Assembly (NCBI GenBank): GCA_000226015.1
Contig: JH152864.1
Coordinates: forward strand, 57,704-89,985
Origin: Mnemiopsis leidyi
Taxonomy: Eukaryota > Ctenophora > Tentaculata > Lobata > Bolinopsidae
Length of the DNA stretch: 32,282 bases
Direction: 5' to 3'
Shown here: positions 10,381 to 20,900 of the stretch, piece after piece
Layout: each line of letters begins with the position of its first letter
Position numbering within the stretch: position 1 is the first letter of the stretch
Program-made: the position numbers and the translations under genes
The notes under the pieces: model-generated
Seen by the model: the letters and a program-made list of their open reading frames with translations, nothing else
Told to the model about the DNA's origin: nothing
Database searches by the model: none

Positions 10381-11220
10381 TAGACTTTGGGAGCATGTAA
10401 CCTAATCTGAAACTTCGTCAGGTTTAGCAGAGCATCAGCAACGTCATCAACTGTCTTGACCACCCCATAGATCCATAGTTGCGATGTCCACCCTCCAATC
10501 CAGAATAGTGCCAGAATTAGATTATGACTAGATAAAGATTTATGATAACTTCAATTTGATGTATCGCAGGCTTGCTACACGTGAGACAATCGCAGGCGAT
10601 TTCAGAAATTTATTTTCAAGTAGACGGGCTACCATTTTGCAGGCCAGACAAGCTTTCACTACCTTTTACGGGGCAAGGGCTACAGCATTCACGTTAAAAT
10701 TCGAGGTAAATTTTGGTCAAGTAAGAAAAATAAATTGTCATATTTGTGAATTTGAGACGAATACAAGGCATGTTTACAGTTTTAAGACACTCTAGATCCC
10801 AAACAAGTCCGTATCTATCTGTTATTTGTCATACATAATTAAATTTAATGAAGACTCTAAAGTTTCCAGCTTTTCATGTGAAATAAAGAGAGCTAACATT
10901 TAATCGATCTTTTATCATTCTAATTTCAAAATCAGCAAATTTTAACGTTAAGTTTGCAAAATTCACCAAGTTTATGGGCTCCGATTGTTAAATATGAAAA
11001 AGCAAACAACTAAATGTTGAAACTAAAGATAATGATTAATGATAATAAAATACAATTGTCTAAAATGATCTTAAAATATTAATAAAGACAATTAAATTAT
11101 TAAAACTATATATACATTTCTCACGCCATATTGATCATCCTTCTAAATCAGTTCAAAAAGCGCCAGATCTTTTGTTCGTCAGATTTCTTGTTCTTTACAC
11201 ATCATACACCACGTGACATC
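10381..11220. other. Region beyond the homeobox gene stop
   Basis: Mostly AT-rich. A weak 79-codon plus frame (10556-10795) has no recognisable domain. The homeobox 3' UTR should end here, but no certain minus-strand polyadenylation signal was chosen. Confidence 0.45.
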
Positions 11221-11320
11221 ACAGTACGTCACCATGACACTGATGACGTAACCATGAAATCACGTGACGTCACCATGACACTGATGACGTCACCATGGTA
11301 TCACGGGACGTCACCATAAA
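11221..11320. repeat. 41-bp repeat with cAMP-response-element-like sites
   Basis: ACGTCACC occurs at 11226, 11267 and 11308. Full palindromes TGACGTCA lie at 11265 and 11285, TGACGTAA at 11244, and a CACGTG overlaps the first. It lies just past the homeobox gene stop codon (3' flank or UTR). Confidence 0.8.
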
Positions 11321-11421
11321 AACGCGTGATATCAAATCACACTGTTATCATCACCACGACAATGATCAGAAGAGCACACAAGGTGAGAGAAGAGGGCTGC
11401 GTACAACCTCAGTCAGCTGGC

Positions 11422-11543
11422 TCAAGAGAGGGACGACCGTTGGACAGTACCGTACTGGGACCTGCATTGAGCCATCTGTTGGGGGAACCCTGGTACTGTG
11501 GAGTAGAGTGGACCGTTACCAGCCATTGTCGGTAGAGTTGCAC
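11422..11543 (-). other. Homeobox gene terminal coding exon
   Basis: Acceptor accccttccttcag; the joined frame reads [20 protein letters not shown], then PQQMAQ and a Ser-rich end before TGA. The matching phase and the similar composition to the preceding exon support it. Confidence 0.7.
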
Positions 11544-14500
11544 CTGAAGGAAGGGGTAGGGTCAGAGATAGGGGGTAGTGAGGGGTACGGTCAGATAGGG
11601 GGTTATGTAAGGGAGAGACTTTAAAGATAGGGGTACACTTTGCTAGGTATAGTGAGAACTTCAGGTAGAAAAGAAGGGTTTCTATTTACTGAAATATGAG
11701 GGAACGTACCGAAGTGAGTGGGAGACTGAGGGTAGTTAACCAAGGCGTTGTTAGCTAGGGGGTGCTGCAGATGGGGGTGGTGGTAACCATGGATACCGTG
11801 TCCTGGCATCATGTTGCCGGAACTCAGCGGAACTCCGTACCCTCCAAACAGATCCCCGTCTAGGTGACTGTCTGAAGAGAGCAGATGGGTTAGTTGTAAG
11901 AAAATGTAAAAATATTACTCAGTTTAAAGAAAATATAGGATAGCGGATGTGGGAAAGTGTACGATGATTAATGTAAAATTTAATCAACAGAAGTTGTCGG
12001 TCCTCAAGATGACTGACACGATCGTATAGCTATAAATGCTGTTAGGAATAAATTTTATCGCGAATAAAATTACACGGTAACTTACTGGGAATGTTGATCG
12101 TCTGCTGGTTTGTGTCAATTCCCTTCTGTGCCATTTCTCTCTTCCACTTAGCACGGCGGTTTTGGAACCATATCTTTACCTGGCAACATTGAAGTGTTAC
12201 GAAAGAAAGCAAACATTAAAGCGATAGCAAAAGAGAAAGAAAAAGTAAAGAGAAAGTGAAAGTGAAACTCAGGAAAAAGAAAGAAAAAGTAAAGAAAAAG
12301 AGAAACTAGAGAGATAGAGAAACTAAAGATAAAGAGAAATTAAAGAGAAAGAGAAACTAAAGATAAAGAAAAAGAGAAACTTAAGATAAAGAGAAATTAA
12401 AGAGAAAAGGAAACTAAAGATAAAGAGAAACTAAAGATAAACAGAAACCAAAGATAAAGAAGAAACTAAAGATAAAGAGAAACTAAAGATAAAGAAATTA
12501 AAGATAAAGAAAAATTAAAGATAAATGATAAAGAAAAACTAAAGATAAAGAGAAATTAAAGATAAAGAAAAAAGAGAAACTAAAGATAAAGAGAAATTAA
12601 AGAGAAAAGGAAACTAAAGATAAAGAGAAATTAAAGATAAAGAGAAATTAAAGATAAAGAAAAAAAAGAGAAACTAAAAATAGGAGAGAAATTGGCCTTA
12701 CCTGGGTTTCAGTGAGCTGTAGAGAATATGCAAGTCTAGCTCTCTCTGAAGCACTGAGGTACTTTTGAGCGTTAAATCTTCGTTCTAGTCGGAAGAGCTG
12801 GGATATCGAGAAGATCGTCCGAACTCTCTTTTCTTTCTTGGCCACTTCCCGCCTTACATCTTCTTCTGAAATTGTGCTGGTTATATGTCCGAAGTACGGG
12901 GGTAAATACTTGAGTTTATTTAACGCTCTCTCTTGCTAAGGACAAAACGTTGGATACATGAAATATAGGATAAAACTACAGCAAGCAATGACGGGAATAC
13001 TGCCTGGGAAATGGGAAGAAGTGCCTGTAAATATTTCAAGTACAATTGCCTGTAAATATTTCAAGTACAATTGCCAGATAATATTCACAGTAAGTATAGT
13101 ATTGCCAGTACAATTGCCAGTAAATCGATATTAATTAAATCAAAAACCGTGCCCCGGTTGTTGTCCGCTAGAAATAGCACCTCCTTTAGGGCGGACTTGC
13201 CTAACTTTGTATTTATCACAGATCCCGGTCTAAAATCAACGGGCCGAGCATTACCAGGCAAGTTGAGGAAGGAGTGGTGACAATAACTTGTATCATAAGT
13301 TAAAATACACGACACTGAGATAGTTGGGATATCTAGAACATTACACTTTAAACACAAGAATATATATCCAGGATAGAGCAAATCCTTGTCTGATTAAATT
13401 CTCGAGGATATCATAACCGTCGGTTTTCCCAGCTAGGAATGGGAAAATCGTGGTCGGGAAATTCCGAGTATTTGAAGACCGGTAAAACTGACATCAGCAA
13501 ATAATTTAGACCTCATTCCCCTAACTTCACTCTACGACACAGGCTGGTGAACTAAGGCTTGTGCCAAACTGACACCCTTAGTCGATACCCTCCGTACTTT
13601 ATTCGATTTTCCCCGATTTAGTTTAGTATATTTTCCCCTGGAGGCCAAGAAGAAGAAGCCCGGTATCGATGTGTGAGTGTGTGATACACTGAATTTGTCA
13701 ATTAGATCGGCAGATGTGAGTGTTTTAGGTCCGGGTTGAAAGAGACCAGTTCAACGATAACTAGGAGGAGGCTTTAGCTACTTAGCAACGTCTTAGCTAC
13801 TTAGCTTATACTTAGCAACGTCTAAGCTACTATAGAATAAGATTTTCAGACCGTACTATTCTGGTGGGACAAAGTGGAATGGAAAACACAGTTCCGGTTG
13901 ATGAGTTCTGACTGGTTGAGGGCCACAACCGGACATTGCTTCACCAGATCACGTGACATGACCTCATCAGGTCACGTGTGCAGTTCGGTACCTCACCAGA
14001 CTCACTTCTTTGAAACACATTCCTACTGATCTACTCTTATCGTAGTCTACGTTAATGTCCGGTCACGTGGGTACAACAACACGTCATGTGACATGTGAGC
14101 GTTGCTAGGAGACAGGACAAGGTGAACACGTGACCTGCACGGGTTTTCTTATCAGTTTTACAGCTGGAGTGGGAGTGACTCAGACTGATAATGCAAAACA
14201 ATTCATTTCCCAACAAATTATATTATTATTTAAGTATTTGAGAAGCCGTGAAGAAGAGCTCCACCAATCAGAGCTCGTTTCCTTAGTCACGTGACTTCCA
14301 ACCCTCCATGGGAGGAAAAACAGAAAACTTTCAATCTACTATAATGTCCAGATAACGGCTACCCAATATTTGATAAACTGCATAAAATTGATATCAATTC
14401 ACACGCGTACAGGCCCCCGGTAGATTCAGGAGAGCTCAAACAGACAATTCAAGTCGTTAATTAGATCAGGTAACAGTACTGAGTACTGTAGCAGATCTTC

Positions 14501-17500
14501 ACTTTAGCCTTGTACTGATTCCCACCGTGACCCGTATTACGACTCTTAAATGACAAAATGGACGGATTACAAGTAAGGGGCGAGGGTGTTATTGTCGGCG
14601 GTGACACGATCCTCCAAGTAGGTAGACGTGGCGGAACGTTAGGCTAAAATAAACGTGTTCTTATCTACTACCCTTTAATCGGGAGTCTTAGTCAGCTGAT
14701 AAATGTGATGAAGCAAATAAAATGTTCAGTCAGGATCTAGAAAATCGTGATTATGAGTAATTAGGATGGACAGAAGCCTTATGTGAACAAAAAGTCGCCA
14801 CAGGGGAGATGAAGGAACGGCGGAGAATGATTTGAAGATACGAGAAATTCCAGCACTTTGGAATTGTGGAATTGGAATGAAAATTTGGGGCTGGAACGGA
14901 AAAACTGAAAGCTGATATATTGTTGTACTTTTATGGTCAATGGTTGCATGATTTAGCCGTTAAAAGTTAAAACTTGATCGCAGCATTTCGCCCGCTCTTA
15001 CCTCCAAGTTTAGGGGACCGTTACAATGTTGCGAAGTATTGATCGGCTCACCTAATTGCTACTTAAACGAGCTGATGTGTCTTTACCATGTTAAACAATT
15101 AACTTAGCTTGATCCCGGTACTTAACAACTAATTAAGGGTAATTAAAGGACCGCTACAGTTTGCCAAGCAGCTAAACTCGCAATAGCAAGCGTGCTTAGC
15201 TTGCTGAATCTAGGACGGTGGATGGTAGGTTGATCTGAAGTATAAATCTGGAGTAACTTGCAAATCTTTAATAAGTTGTAAATCTGAAGTAACTTGCAAA
15301 TCTTTAACAAGCTGTAAATTTGGAGTAACTTGATAGTATAATCTATAGAGTTTAGAGAGATTTTAGCGAAGTTGTCGCCTTTGACAATTATTAGCTGATT
15401 AAGTAAAACGTAAGTTTTATCGCCGAATAAAACAATGACATGACAGATTAGTAACAACTGTTGTACTACGTGTATACCACATGTATACCGCGTGTATACC
15501 ACGTGTATACCACGTGTATACCACATGTATACCACGTGTATACCACGTGTATACCACGTGTATACCACATGACTACTGTAGTCTCCACGATTTCTCCCAA
15601 ATATTCTGTCAAACCCGATAAAGCACGTTGTGAGGTTAATGAATTGCCGGCTAATGCTCCCCAGTCCTAAATCTTCCCGACTGGGACTACAAGACAGGGA
15701 AGATTGGCGCCTGTCTGCTCCTGGAACTGTTGGGACAGCGGTAAGGAGGGAACATGCCTTGTAGAACGTCCGGATTGCAAACACTAGAGCGGTTTTGTGT
15801 GGTGCAGGATTAGGTAAGCGGGGAAATTAAAGGTGGATTTGATTAGAACTGAAGTACTGCTTGTAGGTACATGCCGCTAAGTTACTAAAACACGGTAACC
15901 TTCTTAGTAACTGCAAAACAACCTCCATTCAAACTTTCTTATTTTGAACACGTGTGATGTTCTAGCCAGTTATCACGCTCTATTTTGCTCTGTAACAGAA
16001 GCTTCAACAATAATCACATTTAAAATGGGGCTCGTTTTTAGCCGCAAATCCCTGTCGCCAGCAAGATGCAACTTTCACTGAACTATCCACCAATCACACG
16101 ATCTCCGCATACGCTAGCCAATCAGAACGTTGGATTTGGGCACGAGTTAGGTTTTTAACCAATGGGAGTCCAGGGTTTCGGGCACTTGAGCGCTCCACAC
16201 TTCACTGATAATGGGGCTATGACTGCTCAAGTAATGAGTTAATCTGCGCTTTGTAAATTCCCGCACGTGCAGCTGATAGATGAGCTTGCAGCTCGCTTAT
16301 TGGTAAGTTACTAAAGTTACTCGTTACTGATAGGTCAGTTACTAGGGTAACTCCCGTTTTATTCCTTCATTGGCTGCTTAGTATGACGTCTGGAGTTCCG
16401 ATTGGGTAACATTTCGCACGGTTTTGTTAATAGCAGTCTTGTTAATTACAAGGATCAAAGTAAGTTCAAGGACAAGTCTCGTTAATTATAAAGATTGAAA
16501 TTTAGCGTAAATACCAGCACCTACAGAAATATACCGGCACAGAAATATACCGGCACAGAAATTTACTGGCACCAACAGAAATATACCGGCATCAGCCATC
16601 AACAGAAATATACTGGCACCTTATTTACGACAGTCTTATTTCCACGTGACTTAATAACAACGTCTGTAAAACTTGCAGACGATCTCCTAGAATTTACACA
16701 AGGTTCAACATTTCTGTGGATAACAGTTGAGATCAGGAGTGATATGATTAGACTCTATTGACAAGGCGTAATGAGGTACTTCACTAAGGACAAGGATGCG
16801 ATAAAGGTACTTATACTAGGTACAGAGGTGCAATACAGGTACTTATACTAGGTACAGAGGTGTAATAAAGGTACATGACCAAACTTAATAGGTACTGTAG
16901 GGGGTACTTAGGGGTACTGACCTTTCTTAATTATTTCGCCCTTTTTCGGTAGTTTCTTGCTGTCGACCCATGAATACCACGCTACTGTCTTGCCTGAAAG
17001 TAAGAGAGGTTCAATAATCATGTCACCAAGTATGTGATCATTACACAGTTCTAGCCGAGACCTGGCGCTCCTTTATCTCCCGATAATTCGATCAGTCAAT
17101 GTTTTGGGTGGGAGTCACGTGATCTAGCCAGTTCGGCAGTGCTAACTTGATTACAACCGTGTCTAATCCAGGCCGACTAGGTCCGCATTTCTGGACCCAG
17201 ATTAGGGAAACGGGCGAAAATTCGGCCGAAAGTTTAGGAGGAATTGGGAGATCGTGTGTTGGGTGGATATTGGGTGGAAGTCAATTCAGTGAGAATGGAA
17301 GGTTTAACTGGGTTGTATGTCGTGCTATTGCAACCACTTTTCAATTCTTATCTACAAACTTGGCCGACACCTTTAGAAACATTTTTGAGTCATTGAATCA
17401 TGATTGCGATATTATGACATGTCTGACACTCTATATGTTGGAAGTAGAGAAATCGCTACATTCCTCTTTCTGAGGCTGCTGCTGGATGCATATTATTCTT

Positions 17501-17914
17501 AACAAGTACACATGTTCACTCAAGTATTTGAGACATTCCATCATTCCGTGGTAGTACAAGACAAACAGACCCTACCCATTTCTACGAAGTTCAAGTTTAC
17601 TGTACATAACAAGATTCCGCTTTATCAACCACCTTCCCTTTACCATAACTTCTTTTCATACCCCTATCAACCCATCCTTCCTCTACCATTTCTCCTCCTT
17701 CTCCTCGTCCTCCTCCTCGTCGTCGTCGTCCTCCTCCTCCTACTCCTCCTCCTCTCCTCNNNNNNNNNNNNNNNNNNNNNNNNNNNNNNNNNNNNNNNNN
17801 NNNNNNNNNNNNNNNNNNNNNNNNNNNNNNNNNNNNNNNNNNNNNNNNNNNNNNNNNNNNNNNNNNNNNNNNNNNNNNNNNNNNNNNNNNNCTCATTCTC
17901 CTCCACCAAGAAAA

Positions 17915-17962
<48 letters not shown>

Positions 17963-20900
17963 ACGTAAGGTTAGAGCGGGGGGGGGAGGTAAGAACCGTG
18001 TCTGGATTAAGTGTTAGATCACAGCTGTATCTACCCTCATAGATACACACTTGGCACAATCAGCGAGTTTATTTAGACTATATTTAGACTTTATTTGAGG
18101 GATAGACTTTGTGGGATAGACTTTGTGGGATAGACTTTGCGGGACAGACTTTGCGGGACAGACTTTGTGGGGCACTTTTTGTGTTTGACTTTGGAATATT
18201 TAGTTCTACCAGGCTAGTCAAAATAAACCCGCGTCGCAATCCATTTTTCTACTTCCCTTTTTTAGATACGGATTATATCGTGTATCGTTGAAATGGAAAT
18301 CATCATCTCAATGACATGACATGTTTACCCGTTGTCACACTCTCTCCAGTCATGTGACAAAGCTAGATAGAAGGTGTAATGGGGGTGTAAACAGAAAATA
18401 TGCGTCTGTAAGCTTGAGGGTAGGAGTAACTAATGACAATAGCCATTCTTACACGACCTGTCACGTGAATACAACTCGCTGTCTGATTGGCAGATTGTCA
18501 GGTCAGGTGACGGAGATAGAGGCACCCTATTGGCTGGCTGCCAGATATTTTGAACTGTAACATTGATGTTAATGCAGTTATACTTGTCCCTTGATGTGAC
18601 ACTTATGATCTGCTCCGATCCAACTCAGCCCGACTTGAGGATCGTGTGTGAAATGCTCGTTGTTGTGTTATTCAACCAGAACCAGAACCAGAACCAGAAT
18701 CAGAACCAGAATCAGAACCAGAATGAGGACCACTCCAGACAAGCTGGTATGTGCAGTAGAGAGAGAGAGAGTTAAAGTGGCGGTCCCGGTTGGAGGCAGG
18801 CACTGCAACAACTAGGGTGTGTGATGCAACACTCCCGACTTTGCAGTCAGACGTAACCAGATAATTATATCCAACACAGGACCTCTTTCAGACGGTATTG
18901 TTGATGAAGGAGCCTGGTTTAGTTGCTGAAGGAGCACGCAAATACCGGAGAATCAGTCTGCAGTGGATTGAGGTGCCCCTGAAGGTTTCTAAATCTAAAT
19001 TTGGAGAAGAGACTTTGGGTTAGCCGCACAGACGCAGTGTCAGGGTTCCTAGTGTGTCCCAGTATTGTGTACTCGGGGTCTAGGAGATGGGCCAGGGAGA
19101 AACGGAGATAGTTGCAATGTGGAGCACAAAACCGTTACCTAATGTTCCATCTGACATTGTTCTGGTCGCGTGAGAGATTACCTGCTGCGTAAACAACTGC
19201 ACAACTGTATTGTTGATAAAGGAGCACGTAATTGGACAAGTAATAACTGGGATTTTAACTGATTCTCACTGTTCTCAAGCTGTGCAAACAATCTAAACAC
19301 AATTCTCTACTGATCATCTCAATCTGTAGCAACACCAACACCAACTTAGCAATCTTTCCTTTTGCAATCTTGACGAGAATTCTCCAAGTTCTATTTTAAA
19401 CCCAAGTTTAATTTTCAGTCTCCTGTACAACCCCAGTCTTATATCCAGTCCCAGAGACAAGAGTTACAGTTCCAAAATCTGTCCTGTTGTCCGCAAGTAG
19501 CGAAACAAGTTGAAACGGTTTGAGCTGTTTGATCTACATGCCTCTCAGACGGTCGTTACCATGTCTACCTGTCCCAGCTATAATTCCCAAATGGAATTAA
19601 CCTCTGACCTTTGATTTTCACAGGCCGGGAAATCCCAGACAAATGATTGGTTGGAAAGTGTCACGTGACGATTTGAGAGGGTTTGATGGGTTGGCGAGCA
19701 CTGTATTTACCTGGTGAAGCGTGCCCCGTCCTAATCCCAAAAAGTGGGCTGCTGGGTTATGCATGAGAAATAGGCGCCTAAGCGTCTGGCAACACTGACC
19801 TTCGTTACTCAGCATAATGTTGGTGGTAATCAGATGCAAAAACATGGGATCACTTGGACAAGAGAAGCAGAGGTTGCCATGGCAGCAAGCAGCAGGTCGC
19901 TCTAATGAGAACAAATTATGCGAGAATTATTCCTAATGTGCACCTAATCAAGACGCCGTAACTGAAAGATACGGTGTTGCAGTTATGCCGTATTAAAGGG
20001 ACGGTGTTCTATTAAAACAATGCAACATCCTCCCATATCCCAACAATCGACCTAACTACAGAGATAATCAAGATGTTTAGGTCTTGATGAGGGGGCGAAG
20101 ATTAAAGAGGGTACAATTCAGGATCTAGTCTAGTTTAAGAAGTGTTCTAAGTACCCTGAACAAGACACGGTCTAATGTGCGTCTGGTTTGGTTCTGTACA
20201 TGAACATAACACAAATAGTACACCGAACCTGCACCGTACCTAGACCGTACCTACACCGTACCTACACCGTACCTACACCGTACCTAGACCGTACCTACAC
20301 CGTACCTACACCGTACCTACACCGTACCTACACCGTACCTACACCGTACCTACACCGTACCTAAACCTGTCTTCTCGGTCGAGATGGCAGGGTTGGCATG
20401 TTTCAGGCAGCATTCTAGTGGAGGTTAGCACGACATTGGAGCTCTGTTTAACACCCATCTCCTCTCTTGTAGAGAGAGAGAGAGGAGAAAGTTAAATCTT
20501 TTTTCGCTCCTCAAAAGTTAAACGTCCAGTAGAGCTTCTAAAATAGAGAGTTATAGGATTCAAATTTCAAACTATATACGTGACATTGTTGATGAAGGAG
20601 CACATTGACCTGCAATACCTAAGTGCATGTATCTGCCTCCTTATCAAGTGTAGAGGAGAATGCATTGCTGGAATTATTGAGTAGAACGGTCCAGGACGAA
20701 GTAAACAAGAGCAGACTGTTACTGGAGTAACCGCGTTTTACAGGACCTGGTCGCTGTTGATCACGACTAGGGTAACATCTGAAAACTTACGGTAACCATG
20801 GCAACAGTTGCGTCCAAGGTGTGGAAAGTTGATAAAGTTAAACACAGTAGACTATAAGCCTTTGTGTACGGGGGGCGTCGTAACAGCCTCAACAACAACA

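Larger units (their letters stand above)
12866..16921 (-). other. Homeobox intron between AWYSW exon and homeodomain exon
   Basis: Holds E-boxes at about 13949, 13971, 14063, 14125, 14287, 15951, 16264 and 16643, CCAAT boxes at 14262, 16092, 16119 and 16158, and the arrays at 15236, 15466, 16510 and 16802. A both-strand open stretch at 13071-13381 has coding-like text ([20 protein letters not shown] on minus) but no identity; it may be a transposon relic. Confidence 0.55.

Noticed and set aside
15143-15784. 213-codon minus-strand frame
   Set aside because: Its middle is the E-box array and the 42-bp repeat; no domain and it lies in the homeobox intron.
17512-18059. Long frames across the N gap
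   Set aside because: Artefacts of unknown bases and (CTC)n/(CA)n repeats.
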